Shown one piece after another: positions 43,219 to 53,100 of a DNA stretch of 64,000 bases. Below the pieces are notes generated by a model, which saw nothing but the letters and a program-made list of their open reading frames with translations, was not told the origin of the DNA and searched no databases. Source of the stretch: Bryobacteraceae bacterium (GTDB taxonomy: Bacteria > Acidobacteriota > Terriglobia > Bryobacterales > Bryobacteraceae); contig JAHCHE010000031.1 in the NCBI GenBank assembly GCA_026129905.1, positions 1 to 64,000 on the forward strand, given 5' to 3'. Each line of letters starts with the position of its first letter. Positions within the stretch are counted from its first letter, which is position 1. Both the position numbers and the translations under genes were made by a program.

Positions 43219-44246
43219 TGGAACAGCGGCGGCTGGAGACCGCCGCGCATCCGCCGGACGACGCCGAAGTATTCGAAGGCGCGCTCGGTGGCCACGCGGC
43301 CGCGCGGGGTGCGGTCGATGAAGCCGAGCTGGATCAGGTAAGGTTCGTAAACCTCCTCGATGGTGTCGGACTGCTCGTCGATGGAGGCGGCGATGGTGTT
43401 CAGGCCCACCGGGCCGCCGCCGTATTTTTCCAGGATCGTGAGCATGATCTTCTGGTCCACTTCGTCCAGGCCGAAGCGGTCCACCTCGAGCAGGTCGAGC
43501 GCGGTGCGGGAGACGGCGTGCGTGATGCTGCCGCGGGCGCGCACCTGGGCATAATCGCGGACGCGGCGAAGCAGGCGGTTGGCGATGCGGGGCGTGCCCC
43601 GGCTGCGGCGGGCGATCTCGCCGGCGCCCTCGTCGTCGATGGCCACGTCGAGCAGGCGGGCCGATCGCAGCACGATGGATTTCAACTCCTCGGCGTCGTA
43701 GTGGTTCAGCCGCAGGACCAGGCCGAACCGTCCCCGCAGCGGCGCGCTGACCAGGCCCTGCCGCGTTGTGGCGCCGACGGCGGTGAAATGCGGGATGGGC
43801 AGCGAGTGCGTGCGGGCGCCGGGCCCCGTGCCGATGAGGATATCGACGCGGAAGTCCTCAAGCGCCGAATAGAGCATCTCCTCGACTTCGGGCAGCAGCC
43901 GGTGGATCTCGTCGATGAAGAAGACCTGCTGCGAGCGGACGTTGCTGAGAATGCCGGTGAGGTCGAGCTTCTTCTGGAGAATGGGCCCGGAGGTCTGGTC
44001 GTAGGAGACGCCCAATTCCTGGGCGATGATGGTGGCGAGCGTCGTTTTGCCGAGGCCCGGCGGCCCGTAGAGCAGCACATGGTCCATCGCCTCGCCGCGA
44101 TGCTTGGCCGCCTCGATGGCGATGGAGAGGTTCTCCTTCAGCTTAGCCTGACCGGTAAAGTCCTCCAGGCGGCGGGGGCGAAGCGTGGCTTCAAACTGCC
44201 GCTCTTCCTCCCGCAAATCGGGGGAGATGATGCCCTGCTCCCGCAT
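43215..44246 (-). CDS. ruvB: Holliday junction branch-migration helicase RuvB
   Basis: The AAA+ motor that drives RuvA-bound Holliday junctions. It has 343 residues. Walker A is [12 protein letters not shown], Walker B is FIDEIHRL, sensor 1 is in [15 protein letters not shown] and the C-terminal winged helix ends [15 protein letters not shown]. It is 11 bases downstream of ruvA on the same strand. The ruvC gene is not seen here. Confidence 0.97.
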   Translation of the reverse strand: MREQGIISPDLREEERQFEATLRPRRLEDFTGQAKLKENLSIAIEAAKHRGEAMDHVLLYGPPGLGKTTLATIIAQELGVSYDQTSGPILQKKLDLTGILSNVRSQQVFFIDEIHRLLPEVEEMLYSALEDFRVDILIGTGPGARTHSLPIPHFTAVGATTRQGLVSAPLRGRFGLVLRLNHYDAEELKSIVLRSARLLDVAIDDEGAGEIARRSRGTPRIANRLLRRVRDYAQVRARGSITHAVSRTALDLLEVDRFGLDEVDQKIMLTILEKYGGGPVGLNTIAASIDEQSDTIEEVYEPYLIQLGFIDRTPRGRVATERAFEYFGVVRRMRGGLQPPLFQ

Positions 44247-44257
44247 GTTTTCTCAGC

Positions 44258-44857
44258 TTACCTTACGAATTCCATGGCGCGGCGAAACAGGGGCTCGAAC
44301 TCCGCCGGGGCGCCGGCGGCTTTCGCCTTGACGACGGCCTTTTCGGCCATCGGGCGCGCGCACCCGAGGTTGAGCAGCGCGGAGAGGACGTCCTGCTCGA
44401 TACTGGACAGGGCGGGAGCGGGCGCTTGCGGCGCCTGTCCGGCGGACGCGGCGAGTCCGTCCAGCTTGTCGCGCAGCTCGACGACCATGCGCTCCGCCGT
44501 CTTCTTGCCGACGCCGGGGATCCGCACCAGGAATTCGATCGAGCCGCCGCGGATGGCGGCGACCAGGTCGGGCGCGGGCAACCCCGAGAGCACGACAATG
44601 GCGAGACGCGGCCCGATGCCGCCGACAGTGAGCAGCTTCTCGAACAGGGCTTTCTCCTGGGAAGTCAGGAAGCCGTACAGCGCCAGCGCATCCTCGCGCA
44701 CGTGGGTATGGATGTGGAGGCGGACTTCGGCGCCCGCCGCGGGCAGGGCAGAGAAGGTGGAAACGGGCACCATCACGTCGTAGCCGACGCCGCCCACATC
44801 GACGATCGCCTGATTGGGATGCTTTTCCAGAAGCCGGCCCCGCAAGTGCGCGATCAT
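44258..44857 (-). CDS. ruvA: Holliday junction DNA-binding protein RuvA
   Basis: RuvA holds the four-way junction open for RuvB. It has 199 residues. The N-terminal OB fold is MIAHLRGRLLEKHPNQAIVD, the two helix-hairpin-helix motifs are LLTVGGIGPRLAIVVLSG and IPGVGKKTAERMVVEL, and a proline-rich linker leads to the C-terminal RuvB-binding domain (DVLSALLNLGCARPMAEKAV). Divergent from rsmE; the promoter gap is 20 bases. Confidence 0.97.
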   Translation of the reverse strand: MIAHLRGRLLEKHPNQAIVDVGGVGYDVMVPVSTFSALPAAGAEVRLHIHTHVREDALALYGFLTSQEKALFEKLLTVGGIGPRLAIVVLSGLPAPDLVAAIRGGSIEFLVRIPGVGKKTAERMVVELRDKLDGLAASAGQAPQAPAPALSSIEQDVLSALLNLGCARPMAEKAVVKAKAAGAPAEFEPLFRRAMEFVR

Positions 44858-44877
44858 AGAAGGCTACATTATCGTAC

Positions 44878-45588
44878 ATGGCGCGGCGGCGTTTCTTTGT
44901 CGAGAACATCCATCACGGCCTGGCCGAACTGACGGGCGAGCAGGCGCATCACCTGACGCGCGTCCTGCGGGTGGTGCCCGGGCAGACGTACGAAATCTCC
45001 GACAACCGCCGGGTATATTTGAGCCGGGTGGAGGAGGCGCGGAAGGAGCGCGTGGTGTTTCGGGTGGGTGAAGAACTTCCGGAGAATTCGCCTCTAATTT
45101 CCGTATCATTACTGGTATCTCTCATTAAATTCGAGCGGCTCGAGTTGATTTTCGAGAAAGCGACGGAACTCGGCGTCGAGCGGATCGCGCCGGTGATCGC
45201 GGCGCGGAGCGAGAAAGGGCTGGACCGGGCGGCGGGGAAGCGGATGGAGCGTTGGCGCAGGGTCGTTCTCGAAGCGAGCCAGCAGTCGCGAAGGGCGAAG
45301 CTGCCCGAACTGGCGCCGCCGGCGCGCTTCCGGGACGCGATCGGGGCGGACGCGCCGAGGAAGTACAGGCTCGAGGAAAGCGCGGGAGCGCCGGCGCTGG
45401 CGGGCAACCTGCACGGGACGTCGCCCGCCGCGCTGCTGGTTGGTCCCGAGGGCGGATGGACGGACGCCGAGCGCGAGCAGGCGGAGGAAGCCGGGTGGAC
45501 CGCGGTTTCGCTCGGCCCGCAGATCCTGCGGACGGAGACGGCGGCGATCGCGGCCATCGCGCTGATCGTGTGCGGCGGCCCTTCGTGA
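44878..45588 (+). CDS. rsmE: 16S rRNA m3U1498 methyltransferase
   Basis: RsmE methylates U1498 of 16S rRNA. It has 236 residues. The PUA-like N-terminal domain (RRFFVENIHHGLAELTGEQA) is followed by the SPOUT methyltransferase knot with LLVGPEGGWTDAEREQAEEA and LGPQILRTETAAIAA. The stop overlaps the GTG of the next gene by four bases. Confidence 0.95.
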   Translation: MARRRFFVENIHHGLAELTGEQAHHLTRVLRVVPGQTYEISDNRRVYLSRVEEARKERVVFRVGEELPENSPLISVSLLVSLIKFERLELIFEKATELGVERIAPVIAARSEKGLDRAAGKRMERWRRVVLEASQQSRRAKLPELAPPARFRDAIGADAPRKYRLEESAGAPALAGNLHGTSPAALLVGPEGGWTDAEREQAEEAGWTAVSLGPQILRTETAAIAAIALIVCGGPS

Positions 45589-46406
45589 ACGCGCCGAGGG
45601 AGGAGGCGCCGGAATCGGCAGGGATGTTGCGAACGGTACAGGCCACCCGGTACGTGACGCCGCTGCGCGAGGGCGGTTCGCTGCCGGCGCTGGTGGAAGC
45701 CGACGACCTGGGGATGTACGTGCTGAAGTTCCGCGGCGCCGGCCAAGGCCCGCTCGCGCTGGTGGCGGAGATCGTCGCCGGCGAGATCGGCCGCGCGCTG
45801 GGACTCAAGGTCCCCGAGCTGGTCCTGGTGGAAGTGGACGCCGCGCTGGGACGGAACGAGCCGGATGCGGAAATCCGCGATCTGCTGCGCGCCAGCGTTG
45901 GACTGAACCTGGGGGTGGACTTCCTGCCGGGCTCGGTGATGTTCGACCCGGCGGCCGGGGACAAGGCCGCGCCGGAACTTGCGTCGGCCGCCGTGTGGTT
46001 CGACGCGTTCGTTACCAACGTGGACCGGACGGCGCGAAATCCGAACCTGCTGTACTGGCACAAGGCGCTGTATTTCATCGACCACGGGGCGGCGCTGTAT
46101 TTTCACCACGCGTGGAGCGATCCGGCGGCGAGCGCGCGTTCCCGATTCCCCGTCATCCGCGACCACGTGCTGCTGCCCGGGGCCTCGGAAATCGAGAAGG
46201 CCGACGCCGCGCTGCGCCCGAGGCTGAGTGAGGCTCTCTTTTCCGAGATCGTGGCGAGCGTGCCGGACGCATGGCTGGCGCCGGATGGGGGACCGGCCGC
46301 GCCCAATGCGAAGCGCGCGGCGTATGTAGACTATCTTCAGCGCCGGCTCGAGGCCGCGCCGTTGTTTGTCGAGGAGGCTATCCGTGCCCGCGCCGCACTC
46401 TTATGA
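45585..46406 (+). CDS. HipA-like kinase (HipA_2 family)
   Basis: A 273-residue protein of the small HipA-related group. Kinase-like features are MYVLKFRGAGQGPLALVAE (nucleotide lysine), the AVWFDAFVTNVDRTARNPNL catalytic loop with D and N in the H-x-D-x4-N-like position, and YFIDHGAALYFHH (metal DHG). It is shorter than classical HipA, without the N-terminal subdomain. The start is GTG overlapping rsmE, or the ATG at 45624. It overlaps the DUF3037 gene by 23 bases; this two-gene pair recurs in many genomes, and a TA-like or regulatory role is inferred. Confidence 0.8.
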   Translation: MNAPREEAPESAGMLRTVQATRYVTPLREGGSLPALVEADDLGMYVLKFRGAGQGPLALVAEIVAGEIGRALGLKVPELVLVEVDAALGRNEPDAEIRDLLRASVGLNLGVDFLPGSVMFDPAAGDKAAPELASAAVWFDAFVTNVDRTARNPNLLYWHKALYFIDHGAALYFHHAWSDPAASARSRFPVIRDHVLLPGASEIEKADAALRPRLSEALFSEIVASVPDAWLAPDGGPAAPNAKRAAYVDYLQRRLEAAPLFVEEAIRARAALL

Positions 46407-46809
46407 TTACGCCATTGTGCGCATTGCGCCGTGCGTGGAGCGGGAGGAGTTCATCAACGCCGGCGTCATTCTGCATTGCGCCGAACAGCGATTTCTTCAG
46501 TGCCGGACGCATCTGGACGAGGAGCGGGTTCGAGCGCTCTGGCCCGAAGCGGACCTGGATCTCATCCGCGGGCGCCTGCTCGCGGTTTCGAGCATCTGCG
46601 CGGGAGACCCGGCGGCGGGGCCCATCGCCCGTCTCTCCAAAAGCGAGCGCTTCCACTGGCTGACGGCGCCGCGCAGCACGATGATGCAAGTTTCGCCGGT
46701 ACACAGCGGGCTCTGCGAATCGCCGGAACAGACGCTGGAAGACTTGTATCGCCGGGTGGTGCTGATGGGGGCGCCGGAAACGAACGCCCGCTGCACGGAC
46801 CTTGCTTGA
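46384..46809 (+). CDS. DUF3037 protein
   Basis: A 141-residue cytosolic protein matching DUF3037: SYDYAIVRIAPCVEREEFIN, AGVILHCAEQRFL and SKSERFHWLTAPRSTMMQVS, ending near LEDLYRRVVL. The start is the GTG at 46384, six bases after a perfect GAGGAGG at 46371-46377; an upstream ATG at 46366 lacks such a site. It is translationally coupled to the HipA-like gene. DUF3037 has no known activity; its constant pairing with HipA_2 suggests it is the partner or regulator of that kinase. Confidence 0.85.
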   Translation: MPAPHSYDYAIVRIAPCVEREEFINAGVILHCAEQRFLQCRTHLDEERVRALWPEADLDLIRGRLLAVSSICAGDPAAGPIARLSKSERFHWLTAPRSTMMQVSPVHSGLCESPEQTLEDLYRRVVLMGAPETNARCTDLA

Positions 46810-47064
46810 GCGCCGGCGATCGACAACGGCCAGTAAACCCCCTGGGCATGGACCTGCTCCGCACGCCGCGACTGTCGGGCGAAAGGCGGTCCGCGCAAGT
46901 TTCGTCGGCGCGGGCTGTAACCGAGTTGCCCGAGCCGCAATCCTAGTTGCAGAGCGAGCAAGCGTCTGGCAAGAACCGGCCGCCAGGTGGACCCTCAGGG
47001 ATCGTCGTTCGCGGCGGGGCTTGGTGGACTGCAAAACCAATGACGACGTAAGGAGAGCCCATCC

Positions 47065-47568
47065 ATGTGCGACTACTCACTGCATGGCATGCCGAACCGC
47101 CTGGCGATGAACGGCGAACGCCTGGTTGTGCATCGATTCTCGAGTGGGACCCTCGGGCTGGCGCCCGCGGCCAAGCCTGTCGAGGGGCCGCCGCTACGAA
47201 TAACCACCGCGCGGTTCTGGAAGGAACTGTTCCGTTTTCTGTTCGCTGGGACTCCAGAATGCGCGGTATGCGTTCCACCAGGGGCTGAACTCCGGCTCTC
47301 CCGGATACCGGCTGCGCTGCGGCAACGGCTCCGTGTCGAATCGGAGGAAGCGGTTACCTTCACGCAATTGACCGCCTATGAGAACACGCATCGCGACGCC
47401 GTCCGCTTTCGAAGCGGCGCCGTGATACTCCTTCAGGAACTCATCCCCGGGCAACCGGTCCAGGTGCTTAACCTGGGAGAGCATGAGATGGATGGGGCGC
47501 CGCCGACCGAGGAGGGAGCCGCGCTCAGCTTTGCTGGGGCGCCCGCAATGATATCCCGGCCGCGTTAG
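47065..47568 (+). CDS. Uncharacterised MCDYSLHG protein
   Basis: A 167-residue protein of unknown function starting MCDYSLHGMPNRLAMNGERL, with VVHRFSSGTLGLA, then a middle part with two cysteines (TPECAVCVPPGAELRLS) and a strand-rich end. The opening motif recurs in acidobacterial hypothetical proteins as far as I recall. The AAGGAGAG at 47049-47056 is a good ribosome-binding site for the ATG at 47065. No signal peptide. The preceding 255 bases hold no gene I can support. Confidence 0.65.
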   Translation: MCDYSLHGMPNRLAMNGERLVVHRFSSGTLGLAPAAKPVEGPPLRITTARFWKELFRFLFAGTPECAVCVPPGAELRLSRIPAALRQRLRVESEEAVTFTQLTAYENTHRDAVRFRSGAVILLQELIPGQPVQVLNLGEHEMDGAPPTEEGAALSFAGAPAMISRPR

Positions 47569-47766
47569 CTCGAGGCGACCGGACGCTCGGCGGCATACAG
47601 AGTGGAAGGGTGCGTCTTCGCCGAGCAACTTGCGGCCACCGTGTTCTCGCGGCTTCGTGCGCCAACCCCGTAATCGTGCCGAATAGCCAGGGCGGGATGT
47701 TGGCGACGTGGTGAAGAAGGCTTCGGTTAGGCGGTGAGCGCGAGTAGCGCTATACGGGCCGACGGT

Positions 47767-47958
47767 TCAGTGTTCCGACTGGCGTTGTCTGACCAGCAAC
47801 AGGGCGTTGGAGGCGCAATCGGAGTCGGCGTCGACTTGATCCAGGCGGATGACCTGCACCAGGAATCCGCGCTGCTCCAGGAAATCGGCAACGATGTCCG
47901 GCGGCGCACACGCAATCTCGTGGTATCCGCAGCCCTGCACGTACGTTCTTCCGCTCAT
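47767..47958 (-). CDS. Small uncharacterised protein
   Basis: A possible 63-residue cytosolic protein starting MSGRTYVQGCGYHEIACAPP and including DIVADFLEQRGFLVQVIRLD. It has balanced composition and no homologue I recognise. The flanking stretches 47569-47766 and 47971-48180 contain no supportable gene or hairpin. Call rests only on composition. Confidence 0.35.
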   Translation of the reverse strand: MSGRTYVQGCGYHEIACAPPDIVADFLEQRGFLVQVIRLDQVDADSDCASNALLLVRQRQSEH

Positions 47959-48180
47959 GATCGCCTCCACTGTCCGACTACCACTCGCACGCCATAAAGA
48001 TTAGCAATTTGATCGCCATCGAGGTCGGGACGGGATGCGTGCCAGTATCTATTTGAAAAGGCGATGGTTATGAGGAGTCGAGGAAGAAATGGCGCCATGC
48101 TGTCTTATCTTTTCGGGCAAGAGAGCCGGACAACTCGTACCGTTTTGACTACGCGGATGCCATTAAGGCACGGCGGCGCG

Positions 48181-49563
48181 TTACCAGGCTTCGGTGTCTT
48201 CCGGCAGCAAAGACCAGGCGTAGGCGATGATCCGGTCGATGTCTTCGTCGGCGAGAATGTTCCGCCAGGTCGGCATATAGAGCGGCGGGGCGGCTTTCTT
48301 GGGATCCTCGAGCGGAGGCGTCTTCCCGCGGCGGATGATGGCCGCCACTTCCCCTCTGGTGTAGTCGTCCGCGAGGTGGATCAGCGCGGGCACCTCGCCG
48401 CCCTGGCTGTTCGGGTTCGGCGTTCCGCCGTTGAGTCCCTCACCGTGACAGCCGACGCAGCCGAAATGAAGCGTCGTGCGCCGTCCGGCATCGGTCAGCG
48501 CGTCATCCGGCGGCAGGGTAGGAATCCGTTCCTCGAGGATGGCTCTGGCATCCTTCTTCGTCGCGACGGCCAGGAAACTCACCAGCGCGCGGGCGGTCCG
48601 GGGCGCGAACGTAAAGGTGGGCATGCCTTCGCAGAATTCGCGGTGGCCGATGCGCTCCAACCATCGGGCCGAGCGCCGTTGGGTCACTCCATGGAGGTCG
48701 GGCCCCTCGCTGCTGCCCACGCCTTGAATCGAATGGCAGGAAATGCAGCTTGCCTCGGCGAACAGCGTCCGCCCCTGCTCCGCGGTGGGCAGCATGGGGA
48801 CGCTGAGGTAGTAGGGCGCCATCGGCTGCGTCGTCAGCGACAACAAGTAAAACGTCAGCGCCTCGATCTCCCTCTGCGAGAACTTGAAGTCCGGCATCGG
48901 GGAGGTCGGCGTTACCGAGCGCGGGTCGCGGAAATGCTGCTCCAGCCACTCGGGCGACCGCTCGTGACGCGCTTCATTGCTGAGGTCCGGACCGATCGTG
49001 TTGCCGAATCCCTTGAGCCGGTGACACCCGAGGCAGCCCCGCGAGCCGACGATGCGCCGCGCGTGCTGCATCTCGGGCGCGCCGGGAATCGCGCCTTCAT
49101 GGTGGCAGCGCCCGCAGGAGGCCCGCAGGTAGCGCTTCGGCAGCCGCGGTTCCAGCCAGTTCTGGACCGGACCGTGCGCGGCCATCTTCTCCGTGGCCAG
49201 CCCCTGGCCGCCATGGCAGATGGTGCAGCCGAACCTCGCGCTGCGGTGCGGTTCGAGGTCCGCGTGAAACCGGAACGGATGCGGGACGCCGGCCAGAGTG
49301 GGATCATCGACGCCCAGGTGGCAGGTCGTGCAGCGGTCCACGCGCTGTAAGCCCGGCAGGAGGATCTGCTTGATCTCAAGCTGCGAGTTCCGCAAGGCGC
49401 GGCTCGCGGCGTCGTCCTGTTCGCGGTCGGCCGCCAGCGCGTAGAACCGGTTCTGATAGGGCTTCCACGGCGGCGTGTTCGCCTGGTGGATGGCCGCCAC
49501 CGTCAGGCCGAGCGTGGCGATGCTCAGCAGGGAGAAGAGCACGGCGATGCGGTGCTCGGTCAT
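48181..49563 (-). CDS. Hexaheme cytochrome c, membrane-anchored
   Basis: A 460-residue cytochrome with an uncleaved N-terminal helix ([20 protein letters not shown]) anchoring it to the inner membrane, the rest periplasmic. Six C-x-x-C-H heme sites occur: C78, C113, C150, C177, C273 and C369. The first four form a compact multiheme unit; the last two lie in separate class-I-like domains with axial-ligand methionines ([24 protein letters not shown]). It overlaps the cytochrome b gene by four bases and is the last gene of the operon. It is the likely electron exit of the bc-type complex. Confidence 0.9.
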   Translation of the reverse strand: MTEHRIAVLFSLLSIATLGLTVAAIHQANTPPWKPYQNRFYALAADREQDDAASRALRNSQLEIKQILLPGLQRVDRCTTCHLGVDDPTLAGVPHPFRFHADLEPHRSARFGCTICHGGQGLATEKMAAHGPVQNWLEPRLPKRYLRASCGRCHHEGAIPGAPEMQHARRIVGSRGCLGCHRLKGFGNTIGPDLSNEARHERSPEWLEQHFRDPRSVTPTSPMPDFKFSQREIEALTFYLLSLTTQPMAPYYLSVPMLPTAEQGRTLFAEASCISCHSIQGVGSSEGPDLHGVTQRRSARWLERIGHREFCEGMPTFTFAPRTARALVSFLAVATKKDARAILEERIPTLPPDDALTDAGRRTTLHFGCVGCHGEGLNGGTPNPNSQGGEVPALIHLADDYTRGEVAAIIRRGKTPPLEDPKKAAPPLYMPTWRNILADEDIDRIIAYAWSLLPEDTEAW

Positions 49564-50837
49564 GGGGAAGCCCAGGGCCAGACCAGTTTCCAGCCCTCTC
49601 CTCGGAAGAACGTGCCGATGACGATGAACACGACGTTAGCCAGCGTCACCAGGGTGAAGATCCAGATCCCCCACTTGCGCTTCGAAGGCGCGCGGACATC
49701 GCGGGTATCGAGATACGGGATGACCAACAAGGCGATTACCATCAGCGCAGGCGCCACGACGCCGCCGATCAGCGCCGAGTAGCTCACCAGTTCCTGGACC
49801 CCCAAGAAATACCAGGGCGCTTTGGAAGGGTTCGGCGTTTTGGCGGGATTGGCCAGTTCCTCCAGCGGCGCGTTCCAGTACATCGCGGCCACGATCATCA
49901 GCGCGAATGTGATTAGGAACGCGATGCCCTCCCGGTAGAACGCAAAAGGGTACGAAAATGCGATGTCTTTGTCCTCGGCGTAGCGCGGAGCTCTCGCCTC
50001 GCTCACCTCTTCGAGCGCGACCGCCACGGCCCTCGCGCTGGCGGAGGTCGCCGTTCCGCCGGGATGCGGCGCCACCGGGATCGCCACGGCCACCGGCCGT
50101 GTTCCTGGCGCCGGACTCTCGAATTCGCGCAGATTCGACGGCGGCGGCGACAGCCCGCCGTCCTTTCGGATCCGCCAGAAGTGGAGCATGATCAGCAAGG
50201 TTGTGAGCGTGGGCAGCGCCACGCAATGCAGCACGTAGAAACGGATCAGCGCGGCGTCGCCGACGGTATGCCCTCCCAGCAGGATTTCCCGGCCTTTCGG
50301 ACCGAGCCACGGCGTGTAGGCGCCGATCGCCGTACCCACCGTGATGGCCCAGAACGCCAGTTGGTCCCACGGCAACAGATAGCCGGTGAACGAAAGCAGC
50401 AGCGTCAGCAGAAGCAGCGCCACCCCGATCACCCAGTTGAGCTGCCGCGGCTTCTTATACGATCCGGTGAAATAGACTCTGTACATGTGCAACACCACCA
50501 CGATGATCATGGCGTGCGCGCCCCAGCGGTGCATGTTCCGGGTGAACTTACCTAGAAAGACCGCGAACTCCAGGTCCTTCATGTCCTGATAGGCAAAGGC
50601 GGTGGTCGGCCGGTAGTAGAACATCAGCGCCACGCCGGTGGCGACCAGGATGAGGAACAGGTAGAACGAGACGAAGCCCAGGTACCAGGTGTAGGTCAGC
50701 CGGAAGTGGGACCGGTGCACCTTGGCCGGGTGAATGTGGAGCCAAAGCGAATGGACGACAAGCTGAAGCTTGCCCTTGGTAGTGGCAACGGAATCGCGAC
50801 GGCGATACGACCTCCAGATGTCGCGCAGCAGCTTCAT
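49560..50837 (-). CDS. Cytochrome b subunit of a bc-type quinol-oxidising complex
   Basis: A 425-residue polytopic membrane protein. The heme-b ligands are two histidine pairs, H103/H117 in [20 protein letters not shown] and H190/H204 in LLGGHTVG and YVLHCVALP, the 14-residue spacing of cytochrome b. The quinol-site region resembles PEWY (here the loop around [20 protein letters not shown]). The C-terminal three helices are fused, as in full-length cytochrome b, and a proline/alanine-rich loop of about 60 residues separates the parts. It overlaps the Rieske gene by four bases. Confidence 0.92.
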   Translation of the reverse strand: MKLLRDIWRSYRRRDSVATTKGKLQLVVHSLWLHIHPAKVHRSHFRLTYTWYLGFVSFYLFLILVATGVALMFYYRPTTAFAYQDMKDLEFAVFLGKFTRNMHRWGAHAMIIVVVLHMYRVYFTGSYKKPRQLNWVIGVALLLLTLLLSFTGYLLPWDQLAFWAITVGTAIGAYTPWLGPKGREILLGGHTVGDAALIRFYVLHCVALPTLTTLLIMLHFWRIRKDGGLSPPPSNLREFESPAPGTRPVAVAIPVAPHPGGTATSASARAVAVALEEVSEARAPRYAEDKDIAFSYPFAFYREGIAFLITFALMIVAAMYWNAPLEELANPAKTPNPSKAPWYFLGVQELVSYSALIGGVVAPALMVIALLVIPYLDTRDVRAPSKRKWGIWIFTLVTLANVVFIVIGTFFRGEGWKLVWPWASP

Positions 50838-51298
50838 GATTCGACGATCAGGCGTTTGTCGCGCGGCACAACCCGGTGCTTATCGACCTGAAGCTGGCCG
50901 TCCTTGGCCATTGTCACCTCGTACCAATCGAGCGGCCGGGGCGCGGGACCGTCGATAACCTTTCCTTCCGCGTCATAGACGCTACCGTGACACGGGCAGT
51001 AGAAACGTTGGTCGCCGCTGGACCAGCGGACCGTGCAGCCCAGGTGCGTGCACACGGCGCTGCACGCCCGAAAGCCCCGCTCGCGATCGCGCACGATGAA
51101 CGTGTTCTCTTCCGGCAGCAGGGTGGGCGTCCCGACGGGGAAGTCCTCCGGCACGCCGGCCTTGAACGACAGCGGCGGTTCGTAGGAAACCATTGGCTGG
51201 AAAAACTTGACGGCAGCGGCGGTTCCGGCGATGCCGGCCGTCCAGAGAGCGGCTGCTCCGGCCTTGGCCCACGAGAAAAAGAAGGAGCGACGATTCAT
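50834..51298 (-). CDS. Rieske 2Fe-2S protein
   Basis: A 154-residue iron-sulfur protein with an N-terminal [15 protein letters not shown] twin-arginine-like signal and anchor. Cluster ligands are C83-T-H-L-G-C88 and C101-P-C-H104, both Rieske boxes intact. It overlaps cytochrome b by four bases, giving the classic quinol-cytochrome-c reductase core. It lies 22 bases after the monoheme cytochrome gene. Confidence 0.95.
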   Translation of the reverse strand: MNRRSFFFSWAKAGAAALWTAGIAGTAAAVKFFQPMVSYEPPLSFKAGVPEDFPVGTPTLLPEENTFIVRDRERGFRACSAVCTHLGCTVRWSSGDQRFYCPCHGSVYDAEGKVIDGPAPRPLDWYEVTMAKDGQLQVDKHRVVPRDKRLIVES

Positions 51299-51320
51299 GA
51301 AAGGCCTCGTTGCGCGCGGC

Positions 51321-51752
51321 TCAGCGCGACTTTCGCTGCTGCTGAAGCTGTTGCAGCTTTTCGATCTCCTCTTGAGACAGGGCGGGAAAGAACGCGGCCG
51401 GGTTAGGAGACTTTCTAACCTCTTGGTCGTGAATCAGGAAAGCGAAAATCCTCTTTCCGTCGCCGCTGCTGATGCCGGAGTTCGGCTTGTGCATCATCCG
51501 CTTGACATAGCGCTCCCACTCGTCCCGCGCCATGGTGGTATTGATGGGCCGAGCGATGGTGTGGCACTTGGAGCACTTGGTCCGGAAGAGCTTGTACGTG
51601 TCCTGGAGCGGCGCCGGATAGCCGGAGACGTCGATGGTATCCGGACCCTTGTCCTGGGGGAGTTCTACCGTGCTTTCCTGCGCCAACATAAGGACCGAGG
51701 CGGACAGGCAGCAGGCGGTTAAAAGGAGAATGGGGCGCTTTTCTCTTTTCAT
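51321..51752 (-). CDS. Small periplasmic monoheme cytochrome c
   Basis: A 143-residue exported protein: signal peptide 1-24, then a single C60-S-K-C-H64 heme site followed by IARPINTTM and an E-W-x-x-Y-V-K-R-M-M helix. The C-terminus ([14 protein letters not shown]) is a charged helix. It lies between the porin-cytochrome and Rieske genes, so it is the likely shuttle between inner-membrane complex and outer-membrane protein. Close to DUF-type small cytochromes; axial methionine is probably among M78, M86 or M87. Confidence 0.85.
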   Translation of the reverse strand: MKREKRPILLLTACCLSASVLMLAQESTVELPQDKGPDTIDVSGYPAPLQDTYKLFRTKCSKCHTIARPINTTMARDEWERYVKRMMHKPNSGISSGDGKRIFAFLIHDQEVRKSPNPAAFFPALSQEEIEKLQQLQQQRKSR

Positions 51753-51758
51753 TATGCG

Positions 51759-53051
51759 TCACCAAATAAAGCGGATATCCGCGATAAAGCGGCGGTCGCG
51801 GCCCTTGACGCTCGTCACCGGGTCCGCCCCACGCTCGTCCGTGTAGGCGCCCCGCACGATGACGTTGCCGGTTTCCGTGAGCGCCTTGGACGCCCCCATG
51901 CTCCAGGCGCGGGAATGGGTACGGGCGCCTCCCTGGATATCCTGGTTGAGCCAGTCGTAACGAGCCATGGCGGCCAGCCCAGGCATGAAGTAATAGTCTA
52001 CCTCTCCGCGGTAACTGTTGCCTCTCAGGTTCACGGTGGAGGCGTTGGCCGCCCATTTCCAGTCGTCTCTGGTGCGAACGTATCCGCCAATGACGTCGAG
52101 CTTGTCGAAGAACAGGTAGTTTCCGAAGAATCCCACCCGCGTCACCACCGGCCGGAAGGTGAACGCCTCCTCGCCGAACTGCTGTTCCTGGTCCTTCTTG
52201 CCGTAATAGGTCATGAACGTAACGCCGCCGTCGGGTCCAAACCAGTAATCGGCATTAAACCAGAAATCTTTGGCGTTCTTTTTGGAATCGAAGGCAATAC
52301 CTTCGCCTTCCTCGTCCACGCCGTTGGTCACCTTGGCGGAGAAGGCCACGATCTTCGCGAAGTACGGCGAGGCCCACGTGTAGCCGGCGTGAACGCCCAC
52401 CGGCTTGTGATCCATCGTGAAATTGAGCGCGTCGGCGTGCTCGAATTGCAGCGGCGCGCTTGGAAACAGGCTGAACCCCATCGCGCCCCGGGTCCCTTCG
52501 TCTTCCTGAAGCAGCATCTTCCCCGCCCGCAACAGGAAGCTCGAGTTCACCCGGCCGCCCGCGTAGGCCACCACCGCCTGGTCCAGCTCCGCGCCTTCGC
52601 TGGAGATCTCGGCTTCGACGAAGTACGCGATGGGCGTTTGCGGAAGATTTCCGCCGGAGAACACCTCGATGGCGTCGGCGTTGAAGCTCGACTGAGAACT
52701 CCGCGCGCCGTCTTCCTGGGTTTTCGACACCGTGAAATCGGGGTCGTACATGAGCGCCGCCGCGTCCGTCAGGCTCCACTTGTACATGCGGTCGAGTTCG
52801 GACAGTTTGCGCGGCGTCGTGCCGGGGTCATAGTCGGGCAGCGACCTGTACCCGAAGCGCTTATAGAGATAGCCGGTCTTGTTCAGCACCGGCGGCATGA
52901 GATGGCAGTTATAACATTTGACGTTGTGCTTTCGGGCGAAGCCGGGCATCGCGCCCGCGCGCGGAACCGGAGCGCCGAGCCAGAGCGCGCCGAGCCCGAT
53001 CAGAACCATCCACCGAGATCGCCAGCGGGCCGCAACGATCCGCTTGAGCAT
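51759..53051 (-). CDS. Outer-membrane porin-like protein with N-terminal c-heme site
   Basis: A 430-residue exported protein. A signal peptide (1-34) is followed by MPGFARKHNVKCYNCHLMPP with one C46-Y-N-C-H50 heme site, then about 370 residues of alternating beta strands (FLLRAGKMLLQ; VGVHAGYTWASPYFAKIVAF; FWFNADYWFGPDGG; RGEVDYYFMPGLAAMARYDW) ending in FIADIRFIW with a terminal aromatic, as an outer-membrane barrel needs. Proteins of this plan are known near cytochrome operons in several phyla. First gene of the operon; the ATG follows GAGGAGG. Confidence 0.82.
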   Translation of the reverse strand: MLKRIVAARWRSRWMVLIGLGALWLGAPVPRAGAMPGFARKHNVKCYNCHLMPPVLNKTGYLYKRFGYRSLPDYDPGTTPRKLSELDRMYKWSLTDAAALMYDPDFTVSKTQEDGARSSQSSFNADAIEVFSGGNLPQTPIAYFVEAEISSEGAELDQAVVAYAGGRVNSSFLLRAGKMLLQEDEGTRGAMGFSLFPSAPLQFEHADALNFTMDHKPVGVHAGYTWASPYFAKIVAFSAKVTNGVDEEGEGIAFDSKKNAKDFWFNADYWFGPDGGVTFMTYYGKKDQEQQFGEEAFTFRPVVTRVGFFGNYLFFDKLDVIGGYVRTRDDWKWAANASTVNLRGNSYRGEVDYYFMPGLAAMARYDWLNQDIQGGARTHSRAWSMGASKALTETGNVIVRGAYTDERGADPVTSVKGRDRRFIADIRFIW

Positions 53052-53100
53052 TCATCTTCCTCCTCGTGTTCGACCCCGCGAATCCTTAACTGACGGTTCA

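Noticed and set aside
43104-44783. A 559-codon plus-strand open frame over folK-ruvB-ruvA
   Set aside because: Antisense of three certain genes; long open frames are common opposite GC-rich coding sequence.
46810-47064. Hidden small RNA or gene before the MCDYSLHG protein
   Set aside because: No stable hairpin with a T-tract, no open frame with family similarity, and no promoter pattern could be defended.
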